Shown in pieces: positions 30,836 to 40,884 of a stretch of DNA of 64,000 bases. The number at the start of each line of letters is the position of its first letter. Position 1 is the first letter of the stretch. The notes under the pieces are model-generated. The model was given only the letters and a program-made list of their open reading frames with translations, ran no database searches and had not been told where the DNA came from. This DNA is from Prauserella isguenensis (lineage in GTDB: Bacteria > Actinomycetota > Actinomycetes > Mycobacteriales > Pseudonocardiaceae): positions 414,859-478,858 of the forward strand of contig NZ_JACHWU010000004.1 of NCBI RefSeq assembly GCF_014191605.1. Reading direction: 5' to 3'. Position numbers and translations under genes: made by a program.

Positions 30836-31540
30836 GTGCGCATCAGGCGCGTGATCACGACGAGGGCGGGCGGGTACTCGAAGCCCCCGTACGACTCGTT
30901 CAACCTCGGCCTGCACGTGGGGGACGACCCCGACGCGGTGCGCGCCAACCGGGCGAGGCTGGCCTCCGAACTGGGACTGGCCGAGGATCGTCTCACCTGG
31001 ATGGAACAGGTCCACGGCCGCACGGCGACGATCGTCGACGGCACGGAGACCGAACCCGCCGAGGCCACGGACGCCCTCGTGACGGCGACGCCCGGCGTGG
31101 TGCCGGTGGTGCTGGTCGCGGACTGCGTGCCGGTACTGCTGGGCGATGCCGAGGCGGGCGTCGTCGCCGCGGTGCACGCGGGCAGGGTCGGCGCGCGCGT
31201 GGGTGTCGTGCCCGCCGCGCTCGAGGCGATGCGCTCGGTGGGGGCCGAGCCGGGACGGATCGAAGCGCTGTTGGGCCCTGCGGTGTGCGGTTCCTGCTAC
31301 GAGGTGCCCGCCGACATGGCCGACGACGTCGAGGCGCACCTGCCCGGCAGCCGGTGCCGGAGTCGGAAGGGCACCGCCGCGCTCGACCTCCATGCGGGCC
31401 TCTGGCGGCAGCTCGCCGACGCGGGTGTGGGCAGGATCGGCGTCGATCCACGGTGCACCGTCGAGGACCACACGCTGTTCAGTCATCGCAGGGACAATCC
31501 TTCCGGCCGGATCGCCGCACTGACGTGGATCGAGGAGTGA
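30836..31540 (+). CDS. pgeF: Peptidoglycan editing factor / multicopper polyphenol oxidase-like protein (YfiH)
   Basis: 234-residue member of the DUF152/YfiH family. Conserved metal and active-site segments are SFNLGLHVGDD, EQVHGRTATIV, VADCVPVLL and AVHAGRVG. Family members have been described as purine nucleoside phosphorylases or laccases, and in E. coli as a factor preventing L-Ser misincorporation into the peptidoglycan stem. The ftsZ-pgeF-yggS-sepF order is standard in actinobacteria and supports the cell-wall role. The stop overlaps the yggS GTG. Confidence 0.9.
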   Translation: MRIRRVITTRAGGYSKPPYDSFNLGLHVGDDPDAVRANRARLASELGLAEDRLTWMEQVHGRTATIVDGTETEPAEATDALVTATPGVVPVVLVADCVPVLLGDAEAGVVAAVHAGRVGARVGVVPAALEAMRSVGAEPGRIEALLGPAVCGSCYEVPADMADDVEAHLPGSRCRSRKGTAALDLHAGLWRQLADAGVGRIGVDPRCTVEDHTLFSHRRDNPSGRIAALTWIEE

Positions 31541-32304
31541 CCGTGGCCGCCGAGAGTCAGGGCGAGCCGGGGCGCCGCGCGGAGCTGGCGGCGTCGCTGG
31601 AACAGGTGCGAGGCCGGATCGACGCGGCGTGCACCGCTGCCGGGCGCGCCCCCGGCGAAGTGCGGTTGCTCGCCGTGACGAAGACGTTCCCGGCCTCCGA
31701 CGCCGCGTTGCTGAGCGACCTCGGGCTCACGGACCTGGCCGAGAACCGGGATCAGGAGGCCGCGCCGAAGGCGGCCGAGGTCGCCGAACTGCGGCCGGAG
31801 GCGGCCGTGCGTTGGCACATGGTCGGACGGCTGCAGCGAAACAAGGCGAAATCGGTCGCAGGCTGGGCGAGCGAGGTCCAGTCCGTCGATTCGGAACGTC
31901 TCGCCGAGGCGCTCGCCAAAGCCGTCCGAGGCGCGCAGGACGCGGGCACGCGGTCCGAACCGCTGGACGTGCTGCTGCAGGCGAGTCTCGACACCGCCGA
32001 GGACGCGCAGCGGCGCGGCGGCTGCCCGCTGGAGGAGCTGCCGCAGCTCGCCGACGCCATCGCTCGTTCGGGTGAGGCGCTTCGGTTGCGGGGAGTCATG
32101 GCCGTCGCTCCGCTGGACGCCGATCCGGAGCCGGCGTTCGCCCGGCTCGCCGAGGCCCACGCGAGGGTGAGGAGTGATCATCCCGACGCCGTGGAACTTT
32201 CGGCAGGGATGAGCGGGGATTTGGAGGCCGCGGTGGCGCACGGCTCGACTTGTGTGCGTGTCGGAACCGCGTTGCTCGGTGGCCGCGGTCTAGCCTCGCC
32301 CTAG
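31537..32304 (+). CDS. yggS: PLP homeostasis protein YggS
   Basis: 255-residue pyridoxal-phosphate-binding TIM-barrel protein. The PLP lysine lies in LLAVTKTFPASDA near residue 46. WHMVGRLQRNKAK and the phosphate-binding end LSAGMSGDLEAAVAHGST are family signatures. The GTG at 31537 overlaps the pgeF stop; GTG 31543 is an alternative with GAGGAG at better spacing. Family knowledge gives a role in PLP/amino-acid homeostasis rather than catalysis. A much longer open frame in this register begins inside pgeF and is not used. Confidence 0.92.
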   Translation: MTVAAESQGEPGRRAELAASLEQVRGRIDAACTAAGRAPGEVRLLAVTKTFPASDAALLSDLGLTDLAENRDQEAAPKAAEVAELRPEAAVRWHMVGRLQRNKAKSVAGWASEVQSVDSERLAEALAKAVRGAQDAGTRSEPLDVLLQASLDTAEDAQRRGGCPLEELPQLADAIARSGEALRLRGVMAVAPLDADPEPAFARLAEAHARVRSDHPDAVELSAGMSGDLEAAVAHGSTCVRVGTALLGGRGLASP

Positions 32305-32382
32305 AGACGTTCACCCACAGTGGCGTTTTGCGGTGACTCAGCGTCAGGGGTGGGGACGCGACCGTGCGGGCGAGGGAGAGGC

Positions 32383-33045
32383 ATGAGCACGCTGCACAAG
32401 CTGAAGGCCTACTTCGGGATGGTCCCTGCCGAGGACGAGTACGACTACGACGACTACCGGCGCGGCTATGCCGACGACCCGGACGCGTACGACTCCTACG
32501 AGGCCTACGACTCCTATGACGCGTACGACCGCGGCAGGGTCGACTACCGGGAGGCGGACTACGACGAGCCGCCGCGCCGGGGTCGTTCGCGGTATCACGT
32601 CATGGAGGAGTTCGAGGAGCCCGAGCCGGCACGTACGCGGCGGTCGGCGCCGGAGCCGTCGCCGGTGCACGGCTCGCTCGCCGTCGAGCGGCAGCCGGAG
32701 CCGGTCACGCGCCTGCGCCCGGCACCGGAGCCACCTGCGCGGACCTCCGCGGCCAATCGCGATCCGCTGAGCCGGATCCGCACGCTGCACCCCACGAGCT
32801 ACACCGAGGCCCGCGAGATCGGCGAGGCCTACCGGGACGGCACACCGGTGATCATCAACTTGACCGAAATGGACAACGCGGACGCCAAACGTGTCGTCGA
32901 CTTCGCCGCGGGACTCGCATTCGCGCTCCGCGGCTCGATGGACCGCGTCACGAACAAGGTGTTCTTGCTCTCTCCACCGGACGCCGACGTCTCGGCGGAG
33001 GACCGCAGGCGCATCGCCGAGGGCGGACTGTTCCTGCGCCGCTGA
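32383..33045 (+). CDS. sepF: Cell division protein SepF
   Basis: FtsZ membrane anchor and ring organiser of bacteria without FtsA. It has 220 residues from ATG 32383, which has GAGGGAGAGG just upstream. The N-terminal amphipathic helix MSTLHKLKAYFGM is the membrane-targeting sequence. An acidic Tyr/Asp-rich linker with DSYEAYDSYDAYD-like repeats follows. The C-terminal SepF core contains VIINLTEMDNADAKRVVDF and the end RRRIAEGGLFLRR. The linker is unusually Asp/Tyr-rich. Confidence 0.95.
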   Translation: MSTLHKLKAYFGMVPAEDEYDYDDYRRGYADDPDAYDSYEAYDSYDAYDRGRVDYREADYDEPPRRGRSRYHVMEEFEEPEPARTRRSAPEPSPVHGSLAVERQPEPVTRLRPAPEPPARTSAANRDPLSRIRTLHPTSYTEAREIGEAYRDGTPVIINLTEMDNADAKRVVDFAAGLAFALRGSMDRVTNKVFLLSPPDADVSAEDRRRIAEGGLFLRR

Positions 33046-33106
33046 TTCCGCTCCGCCGACCCCGCCTCGATCCCACGGCCGACGACTCCGGTCGCCGGCC
33101 TGCCCC

Positions 33107-33138
33107 GTCACCGACGACTTCTGTCACCGACGACTTCT
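33107..33138 (+). repeat. Two tandem 16-base repeats downstream of sepF
   Basis: GTCACCGACGACTTCT occurs twice in perfect tandem, followed by a partial third copy GTCACCGGCGG at 33139-33149. It lies in the 291-base non-coding gap between sepF and yggT. No function is apparent. Confidence 0.85.
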
Positions 33139-33336
33139 GTCACCGGCGGTCCCTGCCGTCGGCGACTCTGTCGTCGGCGACTTCTCGCGGTCGTCGGTGG
33201 CGCCCGTCGTCGCTCCCCGTCCCCGGTGATCCCCGCCGCCGGTCACCCGGCCACCGCCGGGCGCCAGGGCAGGGCCGTCGGGCGCGCCGCCGGGCCGGTG
33301 GCCCACAACCTCGCCGGTTGTGGCTACAGTGGCGGC

Positions 33337-33621
33337 GTGGATGCGGTCCGGATGGTCTTTTATTGGCTGCTCTTTGTCTTCTGGCTCCTGCTCACGGCGC
33401 GGATCGTCGTCGAGCTTGTACGGGCTTTCGCGCGCGAATGGCGACCTGCGGGAGGGGTTGCGGTCGCGGTCGAGAGCATCTACACAGTGACAGACCCACC
33501 GGTCAAGCTCGTGCGACGTGTTATTCCCATCGTACGGATCGGCGGCGTGGGCCTGGACCTATCGATTATGGTGCTGCTGTTGGTTGTGTTCATACTGATG
33601 CAACTGGCGCTACCCGGGTGA
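33337..33621 (+). CDS. YggT-family membrane protein
   Basis: 94-residue membrane protein with two hydrophobic segments (about residues 5-25 and 70-92) flanking a loop containing TDPPVKLVRRVIP, the YggT family signature. The GTG at 33337 is preceded by TACAGT at 33325-33330, 6 bases away, with no Shine-Dalgarno sequence, so a leaderless transcript is likely. YggT proteins sit between sepF and divIVA in most actinobacteria and are presumed to act in division or polar growth. Confidence 0.9.
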   Translation: MDAVRMVFYWLLFVFWLLLTARIVVELVRAFAREWRPAGGVAVAVESIYTVTDPPVKLVRRVIPIVRIGGVGLDLSIMVLLLVVFILMQLALPG

Positions 33622-33670
33622 CGGGGAACCCGGATCGTCCGACAGCCCATGGAGTGCGTGAGGTGATCTG

Positions 33671-34594
33671 ATGTCGTTGACCCCTGCTGACGTGCATAAC
33701 GTCGCGTTCAGCAAGCCGCCTATCGGCAAGCGGGGCTACAACGAGGACGAGGTGGATGCGTTCCTCGACCTGGTGGAGACGGAACTTGCCCGGTTGATCG
33801 AGGACAACAACGAGCTGCGCCAGCAGGTGGAGCAGCTCGACGCCGAGCTGGAGTCGACCCGCGGTGAGCTGGAGTCGGCGAAGGCGGGCGGCGGTGCCGC
33901 GCCTGCGGCCCAGCAGCCCGCTCCGCAGCGCGGATCCACCGACGAGGCCCCGTCGCGGCGACTCGCCCCGGTGCCACCCCCGTCGTCGACCGAGCAGACG
34001 CAGGCCACGGCCGCTGGACTGCTCGGCGGTGAGAACGGCGAGCCGAACGTGCAGGCCGCCAAGGTCCTGGGCCTGGCCCAGGAGATGGCCGACCGGCTGA
34101 CCGCCGAGGCCAAGACCGAGTCCGACGGCATGCTCGCCGAGGCCAGGACGAAATCCGAGCAGTTGCTGTCCGACGCCCGCTCGAAGGCGGACTCGATGGT
34201 CAACGAGGCGCGTACGCGCGCCGAGAGCATGCTCAACGACGCACGGACCCGGGCGGAGACGCTCGAGCGTCAGGCGCGCGACAAGGCGACCACTCTGGAT
34301 CGCGAGGCGCAGCGCAAGTACACCGAGACGATGAACAACCTGAACACCGAGAAGGGCGAGCTCAACAAGAAGATCGAGGAGCTGCGCACCATAGAGCGCG
34401 AGTACCGCACGCGGCTCCGCGGCTTCCTGGAGTCGCAGCTGCGTGAGCTCGACGATCGCGGGTCGGCCGCGCCGGCTTCGGCGTCGACGTCCTCGTCGTC
34501 CGAATCGTCGTCGTCCTCGACGAGCGGTTCCGGCTCGAACTCCTCGAGCGGCAGCCAGGGCTATTCGTTCGGCCCCCGAGCCGAAGCGGGCTGA
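33671..34594 (+). CDS. divIVA: DivIVA / Wag31 polar growth protein
   Basis: 307-residue coiled-coil protein that marks the cell pole and organises apical wall growth. The N-terminal lipid-binding domain [17 protein letters not shown] is near-invariant in actinobacteria. A first coiled coil (about residues 30-75), a Pro/Gln-rich spacer, and a long second coiled coil (about 120-260) with repeated [16 protein letters not shown] units follow. The tail is Ser-rich. The start has GAGGTGA just upstream. It is the last gene of the division cluster and is followed by a strong terminator. Confidence 0.97.
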   Translation: MSLTPADVHNVAFSKPPIGKRGYNEDEVDAFLDLVETELARLIEDNNELRQQVEQLDAELESTRGELESAKAGGGAAPAAQQPAPQRGSTDEAPSRRLAPVPPPSSTEQTQATAAGLLGGENGEPNVQAAKVLGLAQEMADRLTAEAKTESDGMLAEARTKSEQLLSDARSKADSMVNEARTRAESMLNDARTRAETLERQARDKATTLDREAQRKYTETMNNLNTEKGELNKKIEELRTIEREYRTRLRGFLESQLRELDDRGSAAPASASTSSSSESSSSSTSGSGSNSSSGSQGYSFGPRAEAG

Positions 34595-34660
34595 CGGCCT
34601 GCCGCCGTTGCCGACGCACACGGCGCCCACACCGGCGCCGCCGGGCTGATGTACACCGAG

Positions 34661-34704
34661 AGAGACGACTCCGACACCCTGAGGAAGGGGTCGGAGTCGT
34701 CTCT
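34661..34704 (+). terminator. Intrinsic terminator after divIVA
   Basis: A perfect 15-base stem (AGAGACGACTCCGAC at 34661-34675 with GTCGGAGTCGTCTCT at 34690-34704) and a 14-base loop are followed by TTTCTCGTTCGTGTT. This is the clearest intrinsic terminator in the window and closes the division cluster. Confidence 0.9.
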
Positions 34705-34728
34705 TTCTCGTTCGTGTTGTAATTCACT

Positions 34729-35364
34729 GTGCTCTACATCGTTCTGATTCTCGTGCTGGGTGCGCTCGGCCTCGTGGTCGCGGCGCTGATCACCGCTGAC
34801 TCGCTGTGGGCCTGGGTGTCACTGGGTGTGTCCGTGCTCGCGGCGATTCTGCTCGTGATCGATTGGTGGCGCCGCCGTTCGGCCGGAGACGAGGCCGCGC
34901 GTGACACGTCGGCCGAGTCGGACGAGACGACGGACGAAACAACGGACAGGGCGACCGCGGGCAGAACGGCGGCGGACACGACCGACTCCGCCACGCCGGA
35001 GGTCGCCGACGTCGCGGACACCGGCGCTGAGGACGGTGGCGAGGACACCGGCGCCGAGGAGCCCGTCCACGACGGTCAGACAGAGCTGATCGCCGCCGAG
35101 GGCGACCTGGCCGACCCGGAGGACGAGCCGGCCATCGAGGACTCCTCGGACGACGACGCGCTGCTCATGGCGCGCCTGGAGGACGAGGTGCTGGTCGTCG
35201 ACGAACGGCCGCGCTACCACCTCGCGCACTGCGCATGGCTCGGCGCGAGGGAGACGATCCCGCTTCCCGCGAGGGAGGCCAGGGAGCTCGGGTTCAGCCC
35301 GTGCAGCCGGTGCGCCCCGGACGGAACGTTGGCGCGGAGGCACCGCGACGGCGCGGGTGCGTGA
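34729..35364 (+). CDS. Two-helix membrane protein with C-terminal Cys-rich motif
   Basis: 211 residues starting at GTG 34729. Two transmembrane helices (about residues 2-21 and 26-46) are followed by an acidic Thr/Asp/Glu-rich linker of about 110 residues. A compact C-terminal motif then reads YHLAHCAWLG...LGFSPCSRCAPDGT, where one His and three or four Cys could bind a metal. Similar motif-ended proteins occur between divIVA and ileS in related actinobacteria, but I know no function. The acidic linker fits a halophile. Confidence 0.75.
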   Translation: MLYIVLILVLGALGLVVAALITADSLWAWVSLGVSVLAAILLVIDWWRRRSAGDEAARDTSAESDETTDETTDRATAGRTAADTTDSATPEVADVADTGAEDGGEDTGAEEPVHDGQTELIAAEGDLADPEDEPAIEDSSDDDALLMARLEDEVLVVDERPRYHLAHCAWLGARETIPLPAREARELGFSPCSRCAPDGTLARRHRDGAGA

Positions 35365-35384
35365 TAGCCCGGCTCGCGACCGGT

Positions 35385-35649
35385 TATCCTGAACACACAC
35401 GGCGACGATCCGGCCATCACCGGGGAGCTTCCGGAAGAACGGACGCCGCGCGGCCACACGCCCGCGGCGGCCCAGTAGAACCGGACGGCAGCGGCCCGTC
35501 ACAGCCGCCGAACGAGGGGTCCGCGCCGACCGGCGCGGGCAAGCGGGGTGGTACCGCGGAACGTGCGCTCACGCAGCGCGCGCGTCGTCCCCGTGTGGGC
35601 CGGAAGGCCCGTACGGCAACACGGACATTTTCCGCGAGGAGCACACCGG
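35385..35649 (+). ncRNA. Isoleucine T-box riboswitch leader of ileS, with its -10 element
   Basis: TATCCT at 35385-35390 is a likely -10, giving an RNA from about 35397. The hallmark antiterminator T-box sequence GGGGTGGTACCGCGG lies at 35545-35559, with the TGGT that pairs with the NCCA end of uncharged tRNA. ATC isoleucine codons in the upstream stem region (about 35407-35420) are candidate specifiers. The short first stem and the location just before an ileS ribosome site at 35636-35641 fit the actinobacterial ultrashort-stem-I, translation-controlling T-box class. Uncharged tRNA-Ile would free the ribosome site and raise IleS synthesis. Confidence 0.88.
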
Positions 35650-38600
35650 ATGTACCCCAAGGCGTCCGTCGGCGCACAGCCCGCCGACGAGGTCCCGTCG
35701 CAGCCGTCCTTTCCCGCGCTGGAGAAGGACATCCTGGCCTACTGGGAGAGCGACCGCACCTTCCAGGCCAGCATCGAGGCGCGCGACGCGGGCACCGGCG
35801 GTGACAACGACTACGTCTTCTACGACGGTCCGCCGTTCGCCAACGGGCTGCCGCACTACGGCCATCTGCTGACCGGGTACGTCAAGGACATCGTTCCCCG
35901 TTACCAGACGATGCGGGGCAAGCGGGTCGAGCGGCGGTTCGGCTGGGACACCCACGGCCTGCCCGCCGAGCTCGAGGCGGAGAAGCAGCTCGGCATCACC
36001 GACAAGTCGCAGATCGACGAGATGGGCATCGCCGAGTTCAACCGGGCGTGCCGCGAGTCGGTGCTGCGCTACACCGCCGAGTGGCAGGACTACGTCACGC
36101 GGCAGGCACGGTGGGTCGACTTCGACAACGACTACAAGACGCTCGACGTCACCTACATGGAATCGGTGATCTGGGCGTTCAAGCGGCTGTGGGACAAGGG
36201 CCTGATCTACGAGGGCTACCGGGTGCTGCCGTACTGCTGGCGGGACGAGACGCCGCTGTCCAATCACGAGTTGCGCATGGACGACGACGTCTACCAGTCG
36301 CGGCAGGACCCCGCCGTCACCGTCGGCTACCGGGTCGAGGGCAACGACAGCGAGCTGGACGGCGCGCACCTGCTCATCTGGACCACGACGCCGTGGACCG
36401 TGCCCTCCAACCTGGCCACGGCCGTGCACCCCGACGTGGACTACGTGCAGGTCACCGACGCCGAGGGCAGGCGGTTCGTGCTGGCCGAGGCCCGGGTCGG
36501 CGCCTACGCGAAGGAACTCGGCGAGGAGCCGTCCGTCGTGGCCCGGTACAAGGGCTCCGACCTGCTCGGCACCCGCTACGCGCCGCCGTTCCCGTACTTC
36601 ACCGGCCGGGAGAACGCGCACCGCGTGCTGTCGGCCGACTACGTGACCACCGACGACGGCACGGGCATCGTCCACATCGCCCCGGCCTACGGTGAGGAGG
36701 ACAAGGTCGTCACCGACGCGGCGGGCATCACGCCGGTGACCCCTGTGGACGCCAAGGGCCGGTTCGACTCCCAGGTGCCGGACTACGAGGGCCAGCAGGT
36801 GTTCGAGGCCAACCCGAACATCATCCGCGACCTGAAGAACGGCACCGGCTCGGCGGCGCAGCAGGGCGCGATCCTGCTGCGGCACGAGACGTACGAGCAC
36901 AGCTACCCGCACTGCTGGCGCTGCCGGAACCCGCTCATCTACCGGGCGGTGTCGTCCTGGTTCGTCGCCGTGACCGAGTTCAAGGACCGGATGGTCGAGC
37001 TGAACCAGCAGATCACCTGGTACCCGGACCACATCAAGGACGGCCAGTTCGGCAAGTGGCTCGAGAACGCGCGTGACTGGTCGATCTCGCGCAACCGCTA
37101 CTGGGGGACGCCGATCCCGGTGTGGGTCTCCGACGACCCGAACCATCCGCGGGTGGACGTCTACGGTTCGCTCGACGAACTCGAACGCGACTTCGGGGTG
37201 CGGCCGACCGACCTGCACCGGCCGTACATCGACGAGTTGACCCGGCCGAATCCGGACGACCCGACGGGCGCGTCGACGATGCGGCGCGTGCCGGACGTGC
37301 TGGACGTGTGGTTCGACTCCGGGTCGATGCCGTACGCCCAGGTGCATTACCCGTTCGAGAACACCGAGTGGTTCGAGCAGCACTACCCGGGCGATTTCAT
37401 CGTCGAGTACATCGGCCAGACCCGCGGCTGGTTCTACACGCTGCACGTGCTGGCCACGGCGCTGTTCGACCGGCCGTCGTTCCGGACCTGCGTCTCGCAC
37501 GGCATCGTTCTCGGCTCCGACGGGCAGAAGATGTCGAAGTCGCTGCGGAACTACCCGGACGTCAACGAGGTGTTCGACCGGGACGGTTCCGACGCGATGC
37601 GCTGGTACCTGATGGCGAGCCCGATCCTGCGGGGCGGCAACCTGGTCGTCACGGAGAAGGGGATCCGCGACGCGGTGCGCCAGGCGGTGCTGCCGCTGTG
37701 GAACTCGTACTACTTCCTCGCGCTGTACGCGAACGCCGAGGGCGTCGGGGGAACATCGGTCACCGACGCCGAAGCGATGGCGCAGGCCGGCACCCAGCCC
37801 TCGCGGCACGTGCTCGACCGCTACATCCTCGCCAAGACGCGTGAGCTGGTCGCCGATGTTCAGTCCGCATTGGACGGGTACGACATCGCGGGCGGGTGTG
37901 CGACGCTGCGCGACTACCTCGAGGTGCTGACCAACTGGTACGTGCGGCGCTCCCGCGACCGGTTCTGGGCGGGCGAGAAGGCCGCGGTGGACACGCTGCA
38001 CACGGTCCTGGAGACGGTGTGCCGGGTGGCCGCACCGCTGTTGCCGATGACGACGGAGGCCGTGTGGCGGGGGCTGACCGGTGGCCGGTCGGTGCACCTG
38101 ACCGACTGGCCGGACACCGCGGCTCTGCCGGCGGACCCGGACCTGGTCACGGCGATGGACCGGGTGCGGCAGGTGTGTTCGTCGGCGCTGTCGCTGCGCA
38201 AGGCGCACAAGCTGCGGGTGCGGCTGCCGCTGGCGTCGCTGCTCGTGGCCGCCGACGACGCCGAGGTGCTGCGGCCCTTCGCCGACATCGTCGCCGACGA
38301 GGTGAACGTCAAGTCGGTCGAGCTGACCACCGACGTCTCGGCACACGGCTCGTTCGAGATCGCCGTCAACGCGCGTGCCGCCGGACCGCGACTGGGCAAG
38401 GACGTGCAGACCGTGATCAAGGCCGTGAAGGCGGGTGACTGGTCCACCACGGCCGAGGGCGCGGTCGTCGCCGCCGGGATCGAACTGGTCGAGGGCGAGT
38501 ACGAGCGCAAGCTGGTCGCGTCCGACGAGGGCGTCGCGGGGGAGCTTCCCGGCGGTTCCGGACTGGTGCTGCTCGACACCGACGTGACGCCGGAGCTGGC

Positions 38601-38859
38601 CGCCGAGGGCGTGGCGCGTGACCTGGTCCGCGTGGTCCAGCAGGCCCGGCGCGACGCGGGGCTCGACGTGGCCGACCGCATCGCGTTGACGATCGACGCG
38701 CCGGACGTGGTCGCCGAGGCGGTCCGGGTGCACCAGGAGTTCGTGGCCGCGGAGACGCTGGCCACCGAGGTGTCCTACGCCGCGGTGAGCGACGGATTCG
38801 CCGGGGCGGTCGGCGACGGGGACAAGGTGACGGTGGCGGTCCGCAGGCACGCGGGCTGA
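35650..38859 (+). CDS. ileS: Isoleucyl-tRNA synthetase
   Basis: Class I synthetase charging tRNA-Ile. It has 1069 residues. The HIGH-type motif is HYGH at residues 69-72 and KMSKS is at 627-631. The CP1 editing domain contains [18 protein letters not shown], followed by an anticodon-binding domain and a C-terminal extension. Size and sequence fit the eukaryote-like IleS2 class common in mycobacteria and relatives, which is often mupirocin-tolerant; that trait is inferred here. ATG 35650 has GAGGAG 8 bases upstream. Longer in-frame starts lie inside the T-box leader and are rejected. Confidence 0.97.
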   Translation: MYPKASVGAQPADEVPSQPSFPALEKDILAYWESDRTFQASIEARDAGTGGDNDYVFYDGPPFANGLPHYGHLLTGYVKDIVPRYQTMRGKRVERRFGWDTHGLPAELEAEKQLGITDKSQIDEMGIAEFNRACRESVLRYTAEWQDYVTRQARWVDFDNDYKTLDVTYMESVIWAFKRLWDKGLIYEGYRVLPYCWRDETPLSNHELRMDDDVYQSRQDPAVTVGYRVEGNDSELDGAHLLIWTTTPWTVPSNLATAVHPDVDYVQVTDAEGRRFVLAEARVGAYAKELGEEPSVVARYKGSDLLGTRYAPPFPYFTGRENAHRVLSADYVTTDDGTGIVHIAPAYGEEDKVVTDAAGITPVTPVDAKGRFDSQVPDYEGQQVFEANPNIIRDLKNGTGSAAQQGAILLRHETYEHSYPHCWRCRNPLIYRAVSSWFVAVTEFKDRMVELNQQITWYPDHIKDGQFGKWLENARDWSISRNRYWGTPIPVWVSDDPNHPRVDVYGSLDELERDFGVRPTDLHRPYIDELTRPNPDDPTGASTMRRVPDVLDVWFDSGSMPYAQVHYPFENTEWFEQHYPGDFIVEYIGQTRGWFYTLHVLATALFDRPSFRTCVSHGIVLGSDGQKMSKSLRNYPDVNEVFDRDGSDAMRWYLMASPILRGGNLVVTEKGIRDAVRQAVLPLWNSYYFLALYANAEGVGGTSVTDAEAMAQAGTQPSRHVLDRYILAKTRELVADVQSALDGYDIAGGCATLRDYLEVLTNWYVRRSRDRFWAGEKAAVDTLHTVLETVCRVAAPLLPMTTEAVWRGLTGGRSVHLTDWPDTAALPADPDLVTAMDRVRQVCSSALSLRKAHKLRVRLPLASLLVAADDAEVLRPFADIVADEVNVKSVELTTDVSAHGSFEIAVNARAAGPRLGKDVQTVIKAVKAGDWSTTAEGAVVAAGIELVEGEYERKLVASDEGVAGELPGGSGLVLLDTDVTPELAAEGVARDLVRVVQQARRDAGLDVADRIALTIDAPDVVAEAVRVHQEFVAAETLATEVSYAAVSDGFAGAVGDGDKVTVAVRRHAG

Positions 38860-38877
38860 CCGCCCGGTCCGGCAGGT

Positions 38878-38938
38878 CGACGAGCCCGGATGAGCCCGAT
38901 GAGGATCTCTTCATCTTCGGCTCATCCGGGCTTCGTCG
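38878..38938 (+). terminator. Hairpin terminator after ileS
   Basis: AGCCCGGATGAGCC at 38883-38896 pairs perfectly with GGCTCATCCGGGCT at 38919-38932. The stem continues with CGACG and CGTCG on either side around one bulged T. It begins 19 bases after the ileS stop. The tail is not T-rich, but the long stem makes termination likely. Confidence 0.75.
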
Positions 38939-38959
38939 TGTCGGGGGAGAGTGGGGACC

Positions 38960-39328
38960 ATGAAACCGACACCGAGGGCGTTGGCGCTGGTCGCCGTGCT
39001 GGCCCTGCCGGTCGCCGCGGTGATCGCGACGTTGCTGCTCCGTGGCTCCGACGCGCCGGTGAACGAGACCCCGGTCGTCCGAATCGGCGGGGCCGACGGT
39101 TCCCGCAGTGAGCTGCCGTCGCTGCCGGACGACCCGTCGTCGCAGGCACCCACGACGGACGGGCCGGAGCGGCCGCCGAGTCCGCAGCCCACTCAGAAGC
39201 CCACGCAGACGCCCGAGCCCCGCCCGGAGCCGCAGCCGACCCGTGACGTCGTGCCGCCACCGCCGCCGGTCGACGATGATGACGACGATGATGACGACGA
39301 CCGGGACGACGATGACGACGACGACTGA
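38960..39328 (+). CDS. Small membrane-anchored protein with poly-Asp tail
   Basis: 122 residues. An N-terminal signal anchor (about residues 6-28) is followed by a Ser/Pro-rich region with PQPTQKPTQTPEPRPEPQP. It ends in a run of ten Asp, one Arg and seven Asp. ATG 38960 is preceded by GGGGGAG at good spacing. The mature part probably faces outward. It lies 38 bases before the histidine kinase gene, which suggests shared function, perhaps a cation-binding accessory. No domain is recognised. Confidence 0.7.
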   Translation: MKPTPRALALVAVLALPVAAVIATLLLRGSDAPVNETPVVRIGGADGSRSELPSLPDDPSSQAPTTDGPERPPSPQPTQKPTQTPEPRPEPQPTRDVVPPPPPVDDDDDDDDDDRDDDDDDD

Positions 39329-39366
39329 CCGCCGCGGCCCCTGCGGACCGGCCGGTGCGGTGGCCG

Positions 39367-40884
39367 ATGCCTGACGTGTTCGCCACCCAGGACGACGCCG
39401 CTGCCGGCACGGGCGACGACGGGTCCGCACCGGATGGTGCGGGCAGGCCGGTACCCGGTCGCAGACGCGGCACCCGCATCCCGGCGCGGCTGCAGATCAC
39501 GGGCTGGCTCGCGGCCGTCATGGCTGCGGGACTGGCCACGGTCGTCCTGCTCGTCGCCGAACTCGAGTACCGCGCCATCGACGAGCGGGTGAACGCGGCC
39601 CTCGCCCAGGATGCCGAGGAGTTCCGGCGGTTCGCCGAGGCGGGGCTGGATCCGGCGACCGGCAGGGCGGTGACCGACCCGGGAGACCTGTTCTACCGTC
39701 ACCTGAGCAGTCAGTACCCGGACAACGCCGAGATCATGCTCGGCATCCGGGAGACAGCGAACGGGCTCGACTCGATCCGGCAGGCCTACGAGACGTTCCG
39801 GGACGTGCGGCTCTCCGACGAGCTGTTGCGTGACATCGTCTCGCGCGACGACGTCACGGGAACCGTCGAGACCCCGGCGGGCGAGTTGCGCTGGTTGCGT
39901 GTCGAGGTGTTGCCGCGCCAGGGCGGTGACGAGGCCGAGGCGTGGTTCGTCAGCGGATACTTCGTCGACGAGGTCAGGGCGGAGGCGGGCGCGACCGTCC
40001 GCACCCTGATCGGTGTCAGCGCGGTGGCCCTCGTACTGGCCGCGGGGCTGTCGTGGCTGGTCGCGGGCCAGATCCTCGCGCCGGTGAACACGGTGCGGAA
40101 GGCGGCGGGCAGGCTCACCGAGGCCGATCTGACGCGGCGGATCCGCGTCGAGGGCCGCGACGACGTCGCCGCACTGGCCGAACAGTTCAACGCGATGCTG
40201 GACAGGTTGGAGCGGGCGTTCGACACCCGTAGGCAGTTCCTCGACGACGCCGGTCACGAGCTGCGCACACCGATCACGATCGTGCGCGGGAACCTGGAGC
40301 TCATGGGCGACGACCCGGAGGAACGCGCCGAGGTCGTGCGGCTGTGCACCGACGAACTCGACCGCATGGCACGGATCGTGGACGACCTGCTGCTGCTGGC
40401 GAAGGCCGAGCAGCCCGACTTCGTCCGTCCGGAGTGGACGTCGGTACCCGAGCTGACGAGTGACATCGACGCCAAGGTGCGCGCCATCGCACCGCGTGCC
40501 TGGACGCTCGAGGCGATCGGCGAGGGCGACGCCCGCGTCGACGCCCAGCGCGTCACCCAGGCGATGGTGCAGCTGGCGCAGAACGCGGTGCAGCACACGA
40601 CCGACGGTGCGAGCATCCGCATCGGTTCGGCCGTCGGGGAGCACTCGGTGTCGTTCTGGGTCACCGACACCGGCCCCGGGTTGGCGCCCGGTGACGAGAC
40701 GCGGATCTTCGACCGGTTCGTCCGGGGCGGGTCCGGGGCCCGCGACGGTACCGGAGCCGGCCTCGGCCTGGCGATCGTTACGGCGATCGTCGACGCGCAC
40801 CACGGACAGGTGCGGGTGCTGTCGGCACCCGAGGAGGGTGCGACGTTCGGGTTCGAAATACCACTCGAGGGAGGAGACCGATGA
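39367..40884 (+). CDS. Sensor histidine kinase
   Basis: 505 residues from ATG 39367 (an in-frame GTG lies at 39355). It has a basic cytoplasmic start, a transmembrane helix (about residues 42-65), a 150-residue extracytoplasmic sensor region, a second helix (about 212-235), a HAMP domain, the HisKA phospho-acceptor motif DAGHELRTPITIVRGN, and an HATPase domain with N-box QNAVQHT, DTGPGLAPGD and GTGAGLGLAIV. The stop overlaps the response regulator ATG. The kinase-before-regulator order is the reverse of the commonest arrangement. The signal is unknown; the upstream Asp-rich protein hints at cations or osmolarity. Confidence 0.93.
   Translation: MPDVFATQDDAAAGTGDDGSAPDGAGRPVPGRRRGTRIPARLQITGWLAAVMAAGLATVVLLVAELEYRAIDERVNAALAQDAEEFRRFAEAGLDPATGRAVTDPGDLFYRHLSSQYPDNAEIMLGIRETANGLDSIRQAYETFRDVRLSDELLRDIVSRDDVTGTVETPAGELRWLRVEVLPRQGGDEAEAWFVSGYFVDEVRAEAGATVRTLIGVSAVALVLAAGLSWLVAGQILAPVNTVRKAAGRLTEADLTRRIRVEGRDDVAALAEQFNAMLDRLERAFDTRRQFLDDAGHELRTPITIVRGNLELMGDDPEERAEVVRLCTDELDRMARIVDDLLLLAKAEQPDFVRPEWTSVPELTSDIDAKVRAIAPRAWTLEAIGEGDARVDAQRVTQAMVQLAQNAVQHTTDGASIRIGSAVGEHSVSFWVTDTGPGLAPGDETRIFDRFVRGGSGARDGTGAGLGLAIVTAIVDAHHGQVRVLSAPEEGATFGFEIPLEGGDR

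Noticed and set aside
30820..31536. N-terminal extension of yggS across pgeF
   Set aside because: It is an alternate frame of pgeF, which has all YfiH motifs. The YggS family start lies at 31537-31543.
35569..38850. 1093-codon minus-strand frame opposite ileS
   Set aside because: Shadow of ileS codon bias; no domains, and the plus strand has the HYGH and KMSKS motifs and a T-box.
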